Origin: BM003 sp963783695
GTDB lineage: Bacteria > Pseudomonadota > Gammaproteobacteria > Steroidobacterales > BM003
Assembly (NCBI GenBank): GCA_963783695.1
Contig: CAWAOM010000008.1
Coordinates: forward strand, 62,001-126,000
Direction: 5' to 3'
DNA: 64,000 nt
Below the pieces are notes generated by a model. That model did not search any database, was not told the DNA's origin, and saw only the letters and a program-made list of their open reading frames with translations. Every line of letters begins with the position of its first letter. Positions within the stretch are counted from its first letter, which is position 1. The position numbers and the translations under genes are program-made. This document shows positions 17,634 through 25,652 of the stretch, one piece after another.

Positions 17634-18920
17634 ATGCGACAGCGAAAACTCACACCCGCTTTGACGCGCTTCATCACGAGTCCGCTGCGACGCAGCGCCA
17701 TGCGCCGGGTCGCCGAACTGCGGCGGCGCATCGCGAGACGGCCACACGAGGTACATTATTTCCATCGAGTCGACGATCCGTACTGCCAGCTGATGCTGCA
17801 GACGTTGCCGGATTTGCAACGTCGCTTCGACATCAAAGTGATACCCCATGTCGTCGCAAGCCTGCAGCCGCAAATGTATCCCGCCGCTGACCTTCTCGCC
17901 CAATACAGCGCGGTCGACGCCACGCGGCTTGCCAGCCTGTACCAACTGGACTTTCCCCGCGAGGTACCGGCCACCGCGCCGGGCGCTGCTGAAAATGCCA
18001 GCCAGGTCGTGTCGAACCTAACCGGATCGGCACAGTTTTTTCACGCGGCCCGGGAGATTGGCGCGTCTTTCTGGTCCGGAACGGACATTACCGACGGCGC
18101 TCGGCCGGGAAGCGGCAAAACAGGCCTGCGTCGCGACGAGGCATTGCTCCACGAACTCGGCCACTACGCATCTGCCACGCTCTACTATGGCGGCGAGTGG
18201 TATTGGGGCCTCGACCGCCTCGATCATCTCGAGCGGCGTCTGCTGAGCCTGGGGCTGGCCAGTGATCGCAACGACTCCGTGCAATTCGACCGCACCTGGC
18301 GCGGCCTATTCAAGCCGACCGGCGTATCACCTGGGCGGCAGGAGCTGGAGTATTTTTTCTCGGCGCGCAGCCCATACAGCTATCTCGGTTTCTTTCACGC
18401 ACGGCGGTTTGCGGCCGCGCACAAACTCGAGCTGAAGTTGAAACCGGTATTGCCGATGGTGATGCGGGGCATGGCAGTGCCGCGAGCCAAGCGTATTTAC
18501 ATTCTCACGGACGCCAAACGCGAAGCCGAGAAAACCGGACTCGCGTTCGGCAATATCGTCGATCCGATCGGTCGCGGTATCGAGCGCGCTTATGCCGTGG
18601 CGCACTGGGCCAGCAGCACCGGCGCCCTGGAGACTTTCATCGCCTCGCTGCTGCCGGCCATCGCGGCCGATGCCATCGACGTCGCGAACGACCGCGGCCT
18701 GCGAAAAGTAGTGCTACGGGCTGGACTCGACTGGCAGTCCGCCAGCCAGGCGCTGACCAGCGAGCGCTGGCGTGACTGGGTATCCGGCCATCGCGATGAG
18801 ATGACGGCACTGGGTCTGTGGGGCGTGCCGTGCCTGAAATACGGCAACACCACGGCCTGGGGACAGGATCGCTTCTGGGTCATCCGCAATGCGATCGCCG
18901 AGGGGCACATCCCGGCCTGA
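17634..18920 (+). CDS. tandem DsbA-like thioredoxin-fold protein
   Basis: 428 residues, no signal peptide. Two DsbA-like (2-hydroxychromene-2-carboxylate isomerase/DSBA) domains follow each other: one beginning HEVHYFHRVDDPYCQLML (about residue 38), one beginning LEYFFSARSPYSYLGFFHARRF (about 240). Neither active-site position has CXXC: the first has DPYC and the second SPYS, so thiol oxidation is unlikely and the GST-like isomerase branch fits better. The second domain ends with LGLWGVPCLKYGNTTAWGQDRF, the usual cis-Pro region. Substrate is unknown. The start is uncertain; ATG at 17701 (MRRVAELRRRI) is an alternative. Confidence 0.8.
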   Translation: MRQRKLTPALTRFITSPLRRSAMRRVAELRRRIARRPHEVHYFHRVDDPYCQLMLQTLPDLQRRFDIKVIPHVVASLQPQMYPAADLLAQYSAVDATRLASLYQLDFPREVPATAPGAAENASQVVSNLTGSAQFFHAAREIGASFWSGTDITDGARPGSGKTGLRRDEALLHELGHYASATLYYGGEWYWGLDRLDHLERRLLSLGLASDRNDSVQFDRTWRGLFKPTGVSPGRQELEYFFSARSPYSYLGFFHARRFAAAHKLELKLKPVLPMVMRGMAVPRAKRIYILTDAKREAEKTGLAFGNIVDPIGRGIERAYAVAHWASSTGALETFIASLLPAIAADAIDVANDRGLRKVVLRAGLDWQSASQALTSERWRDWVSGHRDEMTALGLWGVPCLKYGNTTAWGQDRFWVIRNAIAEGHIPA

Positions 18921-18984
18921 CTATCGTCGCCGCAACGACACACGCCCGGCAGATACCGGGCGCGCAAGGTCGAACCTGCGCAGA

Positions 18985-19001
18985 GGCCCGCATCGCGGGC
19001 C
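18985..19001 (-). terminator. GC-rich hairpin after the NapC-type gene
   Basis: GGCCCGC-ATC-GCGGGCC-like stem just past the stop codon of the cytochrome gene. No T-run follows, so it is only a weak candidate for a transcript end. A second GCCCGG/CCGGGC hairpin lies nearby at about 18945-18961. Confidence 0.3.
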
Positions 19002-19013
19002 CCTCGCAGAGTG

Positions 19014-19673
19014 TTATTCGCCGGAAGCCGCCAGTTCCGGGCCCTTACGAGTGGCGGAGGTTTCCTCGACCACTTCGTCCCAGACCTTTTCCCAATCCTC
19101 GGGCAGCTTGTGCACCAGGCCCTGATGGCAGTCGATACAGGTGTAGCCACCCTTTTCCATCGACATCTGGTGGCGGCGCCTTGCCATCGGCCCCTGATTT
19201 TCGAGAACCATGTGCTCGGCCTCGTGACAGTGCTTGCAGTACTCCGAGTCGTTCTCGCGGAATTCGATCCAGGTGGCTTTTGCCATCTCCGCGCGGTGCG
19301 CCTCGTAGTCAGCGGGATCGGTGATCTTGCCCTGCAGTTCCGGGATGATATCCAGTGAAACGACCATCTTTCTCATCACGTAATGAATCCAGCGGTCTTC
19401 CATGCTGGGAAGATGGCACTGTGCGCACTCGGCCCGCACGCCAAGCGTGTTGTTCGCGTGTCCGGACGCCTCATATTCGGGCTTGATGTTGACCGTGTGG
19501 GAATGACAGGCCAGACAGAATTCGGTTTTGCTGGTCTCATGCAGAATGGTATTCATGACTTGCAGGCCAGCGGCGCCAATAGCCAGCATAACGAACCCGC
19601 CCAGCGGTATGCCAAGCAGCCATTTCTTGTTCGGCTTGGTCCAGAAACTGGAGCGTTTTTTCTCTTCTGCCAT
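19014..19673 (-). CDS. NapC/NirT-type membrane tetraheme cytochrome c
   Basis: 219 residues from the second ATG (19673), which has GGGAGG just before it; the first ATG four codons upstream overlaps that site. A short basic cytosolic tail is followed by one N-terminal transmembrane anchor (about residues 19-42) and a periplasmic domain with four CXXCH haem c sites: CLACH (53-57), CAQCH (83-87), CKHCH (146-150) and CIDCH (179-183). This is the NapC/NirT quinol dehydrogenase plan. Such proteins take electrons from quinol and pass them to periplasmic partners. No nitrate, nitrite or TMAO reductase gene is adjacent. The divergent neighbours are two small triheme cytochromes, which are therefore candidate electron acceptors. 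Confidence 0.92.
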   Translation of the reverse strand: MAEEKKRSSFWTKPNKKWLLGIPLGGFVMLAIGAAGLQVMNTILHETSKTEFCLACHSHTVNIKPEYEASGHANNTLGVRAECAQCHLPSMEDRWIHYVMRKMVVSLDIIPELQGKITDPADYEAHRAEMAKATWIEFRENDSEYCKHCHEAEHMVLENQGPMARRRHQMSMEKGGYTCIDCHQGLVHKLPEDWEKVWDEVVEETSATRKGPELAASGE

Positions 19674-20022
19674 GTATCCTCCCAATATCGTTGCGCCGCG
19701 CGGCGGCGGCGCCGAGGTTGATTCCGATATCTTAATAGTACCTGAAACAAAGCCGAATCAGCCCGTTTTTCCGCGGCGCTGGCAATACAACGGGCGGCAG
19801 CGATCGAATGGGCATGGCCACCTGCTGCCGCGCCGGAACCCTCACCTGGCGCGGTTGCCGTCAAGCAACAGCGGCGCAACCAACACCCGATTGGCACGCG
19901 CTCGGCGTTTATGTAAATATTGTCGCAAATCTGTAACCGCATTATTGCAGACTTCACCCGGATCCTGTCGTGGCGGGACCCGGCGACCAGCGAAAGCAAT
20001 TCCAATAAGAGGGTCCTGTGTA
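19674..20022. promoter_or_regulatory. divergent promoter region of the cytochrome genes
   Basis: 349 bases between the NapC-type gene (minus) and the triheme genes (plus), with no supported gene. An AT-rich patch at about 19908-19950 (containing TTTATGTAAATATTG) is the likeliest promoter for the triheme genes. No clear FNR-type or NarL-type site is visible by eye. Confidence 0.4.
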
Positions 20023-20415
20023 ATGAAGGATCGAGTACGCGTTTTTTGCCTTGCCATCACAATGGCGCTGCTGACTGTTACGGCGCCGGCTCAGGCCGAT
20101 GAATATCCCCAGGGCTGTGTCGATTGCCATGCCCAGCAACCTGGCAAAACCAATCTTTCCCTGAACGCGCTGTTGGCACAAATCGGTCACCCCAAGCTCC
20201 CCAAAATCAAGAAAGTGCCGACCAGTTGCGGCGGTTGCCATGCCTCTGACGAGGGAGAGGAAAACCAGTTTGCGCACATGATCCACCAGATTCATTTCGA
20301 TGTGCCGCAAGCGAACCTGTACACCACGCGGTTTGGTGGCGACTGCCTCCACTGCCACGCCATGGACGCCGATTCCGGCGAAGCGCTCGTCAAGAGCGGA
20401 CCACGGAACTGGTAG
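20023..20415 (+). CDS. exported triheme cytochrome c
   Basis: 130 residues from an ATG preceded by GAGGG at nine bases. A signal peptide ends at AQADE (about residue 26). The mature part has three CXXCH sites: CVDCH (32-36), CGGCH (69-73) and CLHCH (108-112), with extra His residues (HMIHQIHF, IGHP) that can serve as distal ligands. Expected location is the periplasm. It is a paralogue of the next gene, with the same order of haem sites and the shared ending CLHCHAMD...SG.A.VKSG.RNW. Distance to that gene is 12 bases, so the two form an operon. Likely an electron shuttle; partner unproven. Confidence 0.88.
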   Translation: MKDRVRVFCLAITMALLTVTAPAQADEYPQGCVDCHAQQPGKTNLSLNALLAQIGHPKLPKIKKVPTSCGGCHASDEGEENQFAHMIHQIHFDVPQANLYTTRFGGDCLHCHAMDADSGEALVKSGPRNW

Positions 20416-20427
20416 GGGGCAACGACA

Positions 20428-20901
20428 ATGAATAGAGTTTTGGCGAAATCGAGAAACACTTACATCAACCGGCCGCTGACTTTACTGGGTCTGATGGCGC
20501 TTACGCTGATCGCGGCCACAGTCGTGGCTGGCAAGGCCTACGCTGACGACTATCCCAACGGCTGTGTCAGTTGTCATGTCGAGGGGACCGGTGCGCTGGA
20601 TATGCGCATCAATGCCGTGCTTGGCCGACTCGGCCACGGCAAGGCGGCGGACCGCTCCAAGGTCATCCCGGCCGCATGCGATCGTTGCCATGCCTCCTCG
20701 GGTGACGGCCCGGCGAGCGCGTTGCGCAACCTGATCCATCGCGCTCACTATACCGACCCGAATGCGAATCTTTTCGTGACTCAGTACGAAGGCAGTTGCC
20801 TGCACTGCCACGCCATGGACGGGTCAAGCGGCAAGGCCACGGTCAAAAGCGGTGAGCGCAACTGGACACCGATCGTCGGTGGCGAGGCGATTACCGACTA
20901 A
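20428..20901 (+). CDS. exported triheme cytochrome c, second copy
   Basis: 157 residues. A long signal sequence (basic start, hydrophobic 16-36, cleavage near AYADD) precedes a mature domain with CVSCH (46-50), CDRCH (84-88) and CLHCH (124-128). It aligns through its length with the preceding triheme cytochrome (INAVLGRLGHGK against LNALLAQIGHPK; NLIHRAHYTDPNANLF against HMIHQIHFDVPQANLY), showing tandem duplication followed by divergence. It has a longer C-terminal tail. It is closed by a strong terminator. Confidence 0.88.
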   Translation: MNRVLAKSRNTYINRPLTLLGLMALTLIAATVVAGKAYADDYPNGCVSCHVEGTGALDMRINAVLGRLGHGKAADRSKVIPAACDRCHASSGDGPASALRNLIHRAHYTDPNANLFVTQYEGSCLHCHAMDGSSGKATVKSGERNWTPIVGGEAITD

Positions 20902-20934
20902 CCGGGTTCCGGCACCTTGCACGGCATACAAAAA

Positions 20935-20960
20935 CCCCGCACGGCGTGCGGGGTTTTTTT
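20935..20960 (+). terminator. rho-independent terminator of the triheme operon
   Basis: CCCCGCAC-GGC-GTGCGGGG, an 8-bp perfect stem, followed by seven T residues and preceded by A residues. It lies 33 bases after the stop codon. The A-run before it means it could also act, more weakly, on the minus strand for the gene ending at 21002's far side. Confidence 0.93.
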
Positions 20961-21001
20961 GTGCGACGAAAAATGTGGGCGTGTTACGCCGCCCACTGCG
21001 C

Positions 21002-21436
21002 CTAGCCCAGGATTGCCTCGCTCAACACGTCACGCACGGTTTGGGTAGCGATTTCGATCAACAGGATCCGGCCGTCGACGATGACCCGTTCGTAACCCTC
21101 TGCGACCGGCGGCAGCCGGTATTCGAGATCCGCCGGCAGGGCGCGTCTGGCAATACCGGGCGGCATCTTGCCGCCGCGTCTCAGCTTCTTCGCGATCCCG
21201 GGGGGCAGTTGTCCTGACCGCGACCGGTAGCGCTCTTCGGGCTCCGCATCTTCGTCATGGGTCCGGTAATAGGCACGGATCACCTTGATTTCGTGCCGGG
21301 TGAACACCACTTCGGTGTCATTCTGCCGGTCGGAGGCAAAGCCCGAGAACGACGGGCTTTTCGGCGCCGCGGCCTCGCCCGTACAGACCCACAGAACTGC
21401 CATGGAGCTAATCAAAACTGAACGCATCGATAACAT
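21002..21436 (-). CDS. CigR/RcnB-like periplasmic protein
   Basis: 144 residues from the ATG at 21436, chosen because GGGAGGGG lies six bases upstream and a signal peptide (about residues 1-25, ending GEAAAP) follows. The C-terminal half has the characteristic repeats LPPGIAKKLRRGG and MPPGIARRALP, then LEYRLPPVAEGYERVIVDGRILLIEIATQTV, which matches the CigR/RcnB-type periplasmic family. The best-known members are a nickel-cobalt homeostasis protein (RcnB) and an anti-virulence regulator (CigR), so the name does not fix the function. It lies downstream of the sensor kinase gene on the same strand with a 152-base gap. Confidence 0.8.
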   Translation of the reverse strand: MLSMRSVLISSMAVLWVCTGEAAAPKSPSFSGFASDRQNDTEVVFTRHEIKVIRAYYRTHDEDAEPEERYRSRSGQLPPGIAKKLRRGGKMPPGIARRALPADLEYRLPPVAEGYERVIVDGRILLIEIATQTVRDVLSEAILG

Positions 21437-21588
21437 GACGCCCCTCCCGTCAACGAATCGCATGCACACTTTACTCATGCCAAAAGCGCTCCTTGTGTGA
21501 ACCCCATCACACTGTCGGCAGGTTTTCTCGAGCCGTTGCTTGACATAATTGCGGCGCACCGCCGATAGCGGCCGCGCCAGCCGGACCA

Positions 21589-23055
21589 TCACGCGGCACG
21601 CGATGCGGCGAGTTCGAATTCAAAGCGGGTTCCGTGGTCGATCGCACTGGTGACCGTGATTCTGCTGTGATGCAACTCCAGGATCCGCTTAACGATCGCA
21701 AGACCCAGACCGGAGGATTCGCCGCCCGACTCACGGGCGCTGCCGTAGAACCGGTCGAAAATTCGCGGCAGGTCGCTTGCAGATATTCCGACCCCGGTAT
21801 CGGCGACGGCCACGGCCAGCTTGCTGCTGCGATCTTCGACGCTCAGCGTGATGCGTCCGCCACTCGGGGTAAAACGCAGCGCGTTACGGATCAGGTTCTC
21901 CAGTACCCGCTGGATCAGCCCGATATCGGCGACCACGCTGGCACCGTCGCGGGGCGCGGCAACCTGCAGCCGTACGCCGGCGCGGGTGGCCTCCAATTCG
22001 AATTCCTGGCTCGTATCCTGGAGCAGTTCGGCGACCGAGAAACGCTCGAACTGCGGCTCGACGCTGGCCGAGTCCAGCCGCGACAGCTCGAACAGATCGC
22101 CGATCAGCCGCCCCAGCCTCTGTGCATGCTTGCGCGTGATATTCAGGTAATGGTCGCGCTGGTCGGCGGACAAGCTGCCATTTTTGATTATCAGCGTATC
22201 GACATAGCCCTGCATCGATGCCAGTGGCGTGCGCAAATCGTGCGACACGTTACTGACCAGCTCACGCCGCAGCCGGTCATTTTCCTTCAACCGCTCGATC
22301 TGCTCGCGTATCGTGTCCGACATCACCGAAAACGCGCTGCCGAGGCGGTCAATTTCATCGCCGTCACGCGGCCTCCAGGTCAGCGCCGCTTCGGGGTCAA
22401 AACCGGATACGGTAAAGCGCTGCACGTCGGCGGTCAGCCGGGTAAGGCGGCGGGTCAAAAAACCGAACACCAGCAGACCGATCAAAAACGCCGCGGCCAT
22501 CACCACCACCATGGCCCAGATCGTGAGCCGCTGGACATGACTGCCGCGAATGTCGTTCGCGATCTCGTCAAATTTCTGTCCGCCAAGTACTGCGTACAGA
22601 TACCCCTCCAGGGTATTTCCCGAACGCACCTCCGAAGCAGAGAACACCTTGCGCCCGTCCGGATTGCGCGGATCGGTACCCTTGATCGGCATGCTGGAGT
22701 CGGCACCAAGCAGACTGCGTACCGGCGCCAGGTCAACGCGATCGGTCAGCACCGTTTCCGGCGGCATCGTATGACCGAGAATATTGCCGTCCGGCCCCAG
22801 CAGGTAGACCTCGACCGTGGGATTGATGACCATCGCCTGCCGCGCCAGCGTACCGAGCGCATCAGCATCCACGCGACCGTCGCTGATAAGTTGACGTTCG
22901 CCGGTCACGTACATGGCGATCGGCGCATTGAGACGCTGGGTCAGTTCGTCATAGTACTGCCGCGAGCTCCACTGCTCGACCAGGAAAAACCCGCCGCCGA
23001 GCAACAGGATCACGGCCAGCAGGGCCAGCGACAGGCGAAACAGCAACGCCCTCAT
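21589..23055 (-). CDS. membrane sensor histidine kinase
   Basis: 488 residues. The start ATG overlaps the stop of the response regulator (ATGA), implying translational coupling. Order: transmembrane helix (about 8-26), periplasmic sensor region (about 30-175) resembling a double-PAS/sCache-like domain, second helix (about 178-200), HAMP (about 200-255), HisKA with the phosphorylated H272 in VSNVSHDLRTPL, and HATPase with N-box (LIRNALRFTP), DTGVGIS and GLGLAIVKRI. All catalytic motifs are intact. The ligand is unknown. Divergently, beyond the regulator gene, lies a spondin-domain gene that is a plausible target. Confidence 0.93.
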   Translation of the reverse strand: MRALLFRLSLALLAVILLLGGGFFLVEQWSSRQYYDELTQRLNAPIAMYVTGERQLISDGRVDADALGTLARQAMVINPTVEVYLLGPDGNILGHTMPPETVLTDRVDLAPVRSLLGADSSMPIKGTDPRNPDGRKVFSASEVRSGNTLEGYLYAVLGGQKFDEIANDIRGSHVQRLTIWAMVVVMAAAFLIGLLVFGFLTRRLTRLTADVQRFTVSGFDPEAALTWRPRDGDEIDRLGSAFSVMSDTIREQIERLKENDRLRRELVSNVSHDLRTPLASMQGYVDTLIIKNGSLSADQRDHYLNITRKHAQRLGRLIGDLFELSRLDSASVEPQFERFSVAELLQDTSQEFELEATRAGVRLQVAAPRDGASVVADIGLIQRVLENLIRNALRFTPSGGRITLSVEDRSSKLAVAVADTGVGISASDLPRIFDRFYGSARESGGESSGLGLAIVKRILELHHSRITVTSAIDHGTRFEFELAASRAA

Positions 23056-23813
23056 GGACGGGTCGCCGCCGTGCCGGGTTCGAGCTTGTAGCCAACGCCC
23101 CATACCGTGACGATATAGGCCGGATGCGCCGGGTCAGGCTCGATCTTCGAGCGCAGCCGGTTGATATGTGAATTGACCGTATGTTCGTAACCGTCATGGC
23201 CGTAACCCCACACGCTGTCGAGTAATTGGGCACGGCGAAAGACGCGCCCCGGGTGACGCACAAAATGACGCAGCAGATCGAACTCGCGCGCAGTCAGCTC
23301 GACCGCCTGGCCGTCAACGCTGACGCGGCGGCTGGCGGCGTCTATCGTCAATCCGCCGACGCTCAGGGTTTCATCGCCTTGCGCCGGGCGTGCGCGCAGG
23401 GATTCGACCCGGCGGAATATAGCCCGCACCCGCGCCATCAACTCCGAGACGCTGAACGGCTTGGTCACGTAGTCGTCGGCGCCGATCTCGAGTCCCAGCA
23501 CCCGGTCGAGTTCGGAAGACTTCGACGTCAGCATTAGTATCGGTACATAACGCTGATCGCCGCGCAGTGCCCGGCAGATATCCAGCCCGCCCGGCCCGGG
23601 GAGACACAGATCGAGGATGATCAGGTCCCAGTCGCGGGCAAACGCGAGCCGCAGCGCCTCATGCCCGTCGCGGGCAATCTCGACCCGTTCGCATATATCG
23701 CGCAAATGCAGGGCAAGAAGCTCCGCGATGTCCTGTTCGTCTTCGACAATCAGCACGTTGCGCCGCATCAGCGCAGTCACGTCATTGTGGTTCATGGGCA
23801 GTGTCTCGACCAT
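23052..23813 (-). CDS. OmpR/PhoB-family response regulator
   Basis: 253 residues from the first ATG; ATGs at residues 7 and 16 are alternatives, and the one at 16 (MRRNVLIVEDEQ) matches the usual family start best. Receiver domain: acidic pair E24-D25 in IVEDEQ, phosphoacceptor D68 in LIILDLCLPG, and K in DDYVTKPFS. The C-terminal winged helix (about 150-245) has LTAREFDLLRHFVRHPGRV and TVNSHINRLRSKIEPDP, then VWGVGYKLE. It is first in a two-gene operon with the kinase. Confidence 0.94.
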   Translation of the reverse strand: MVETLPMNHNDVTALMRRNVLIVEDEQDIAELLALHLRDICERVEIARDGHEALRLAFARDWDLIILDLCLPGPGGLDICRALRGDQRYVPILMLTSKSSELDRVLGLEIGADDYVTKPFSVSELMARVRAIFRRVESLRARPAQGDETLSVGGLTIDAASRRVSVDGQAVELTAREFDLLRHFVRHPGRVFRRAQLLDSVWGYGHDGYEHTVNSHINRLRSKIEPDPAHPAYIVTVWGVGYKLEPGTAATRP

Positions 23814-23984
23814 CGCTCCACAACATAGACCGGAATAATCACGCGAATATCACAGCCGCGACGCGCCATTGTGTCCGAATCAGTATCAAGTCGTGATAGA
23901 CGCGTGAGAATTTCCGCTGACTCTTGGAAACGTCCCGCCACAGACGCGGGTTCAGCCAAACCAAGCTTCCTGAGGAGATTCACG

Positions 23985-24656
23985 ATGAAAAAGATTGTCG
24001 GTCTAGCCGCGCTTGCACTGCTCGCCAGTACGCCGGCGTTGGCGAAAAACAAAAATGGCGCGATCTACGAGGTCACGATCACCAACCTGACCCCGGGGCA
24101 GACGTTTACCCCGGTGCTGGCCGCGACGCATCGCTCCAGCATCAGTTTTTTCGAACTCGGAGAACCGGCATCGGATCAGATCGCCGAACTGGCCGAGTCG
24201 GGCAGCACCGCGGGTCTCGAGGCGTTGCTCGCCAGCGTGCCCAAGCTCGTGCTGGATACCGCCTCTACCGGGCCGGCGTTGCCGGACAGCGGCGGTCTGC
24301 TCGGACCCGGCAAGAGCGTTACGATTGAAATCGTGGCGCGCGGCCAGTTCTCACGGCTGAGTCTTGCCGGCATGCTGATCCCGAGCAACGACAGCTTCGT
24401 TGCGCTGAACAACATGCAATTGCCGCGTTTCAACAGAACCTATACCGCAATTGCCTATGACGCAGGATCTGAAATCAACGACGAACTCTGCGCCAACATC
24501 CCCGGGCCATTCTGCCAGGGCGAGGGCAGCTCAGCCGAAAACGGCGAGGGTTTCGTTCATGTTGGCAGTGGCGTACACGGTATTGCCGATCTCGATGCCG
24601 CGGTGTTCGACTGGCGCAACCCGGTTGCGCTGATCGAAGTCCGGCGCAAACGCTAG
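23985..24656 (+). CDS. exported spondin-domain protein
   Basis: 223 residues from an ATG with GAGGAG upstream. Signal peptide MKKIVGLAALALLASTPALA. The mature part YEVTITNLTPGQTFTPVLAATHRSSISFFELGEPAS matches the bacterial spondin_N family (the phrase V-T-I-T-N-L-T-x-G-Q-x-F-T-P starts it), continuing with DTASTGPALPDSGGLLGPGKSVTIEI and ending with GIADLDAAVFDWRNPVALIEVRR. These are extracellular or periplasmic proteins of unknown function. It is divergent from the two-component operon across 171 bases, a common arrangement for a regulated target. Confidence 0.85.
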   Translation: MKKIVGLAALALLASTPALAKNKNGAIYEVTITNLTPGQTFTPVLAATHRSSISFFELGEPASDQIAELAESGSTAGLEALLASVPKLVLDTASTGPALPDSGGLLGPGKSVTIEIVARGQFSRLSLAGMLIPSNDSFVALNNMQLPRFNRTYTAIAYDAGSEINDELCANIPGPFCQGEGSSAENGEGFVHVGSGVHGIADLDAAVFDWRNPVALIEVRRKR

Positions 24657-24747
24657 GACTTTCGCGCGGTGCCGGCCGGTGTCTTCGTGCTCGTCCCCCC
24701 ACGAGCCTGACCCGAACCGGCACTGGCGCGAGCGTATTCGTGCACTC

Positions 24748-24774
24748 GCGGTGCGATCGACGAGGTCGCACCGC
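24748..24774. repeat. 9-bp inverted repeat in an intergenic region
   Basis: GCGGTGCGA and TCGCACCGC separated by nine bases, within the 299-base stretch 24657-24955 that otherwise holds no supported gene. There is no T-run, so either an imperfect terminator for the spondin gene or an RNA/protein site. Confidence 0.35.
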
Positions 24775-24955
24775 AGCTTGCCGCCGCCGGCCGCCCTGCC
24801 CGCCCTTCGCAGCAATATCGCCCTGGCAGTGCCACAACGACAACCACCCGACCCGACCCCACCTCGGCTATCATTACCGTCAGGCAACGATCCTGCTATA
24901 AACGCCATACTAAATTTTGCGCATCAAACCCCTGTAGCAGGCAAGGTATCGACGC

Positions 24956-25630
24956 ATGTTCGCACGCATACGATCTTCCAAAGGGGCGGGAATTCTGGCG
25001 GAACTGCTGATGCTGGTCGTCGGCATCAATATCGCCTTGTGGTTCGAAGGAAAGTTCGAGGATTTCAAGGACGCCGAGACCGAGCAACTCTATTTGCAGG
25101 GATTGCATGACGATCTCACCAAGGATCTCGATAGTCTCGAGAAGCGGATCGCGGGCAACAAAGGCAAGATCGAGCGCCTAGAGAACATTATCGGCATGCT
25201 GCCAAATCTTGCGGCTGTTTCCACGGAAGAAATCGCCGGCCTGATATTCGAACCATCCGGCTACGATTTCTTCCAGCCCTCGGATTTCACCTACCGCTCC
25301 ATGCAGGACAGCGGCGATTTTCGTCTTCTCTCCGACCCCGAATTAAAAAAGAACATTCTCCGGCTCATTCGCCTGTACAGGATGATTGACGTGCGCCAGC
25401 AAAACTTCATCCAGGCACTCGACGATTCCTACATCCCGTTGATGATGGAAAGCTTCGACATTGCGGCAATGAAATTGTCGGACCCCACGGTGGTCGAGAA
25501 TCAGACTTTTCGAAATTTCTTCCCGTTTGCGTTGCAGGACACCCACGACCGGGTCATCGCCTACGAGGCGGCGCATAAACAGGTACGACAACTGCTTGCA
25601 CAAATCGCCGCACAGACCGACCCTGGCTGA
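24956..25630 (+). CDS. DUF6090-like membrane protein
   Basis: 224 residues. One N-terminal hydrophobic helix (GILAELLMLVVGINIALWFE, about 11-30) followed by a largely helical soluble part (FEDFKDAETEQLYLQGLHDDLTKDL...). The phrase 'E-l-l-l-V-v-G-I-x-I-A-l-w...' followed by a charged helix is that of DUF6090 proteins. Length and layout agree. Function is unknown. It converges with the M20 peptidase gene (22-base gap). Confidence 0.65.
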   Translation: MFARIRSSKGAGILAELLMLVVGINIALWFEGKFEDFKDAETEQLYLQGLHDDLTKDLDSLEKRIAGNKGKIERLENIIGMLPNLAAVSTEEIAGLIFEPSGYDFFQPSDFTYRSMQDSGDFRLLSDPELKKNILRLIRLYRMIDVRQQNFIQALDDSYIPLMMESFDIAAMKLSDPTVVENQTFRNFFPFALQDTHDRVIAYEAAHKQVRQLLAQIAAQTDPG

Positions 25631-25652
25631 CGGATTGCCGCTCGCCGGGTGA

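Noticed and set aside
21634..23091. 485-codon open frame on the plus strand
   Set aside because: Antisense to the histidine kinase; composition typical of a shadow frame in GC-rich DNA.
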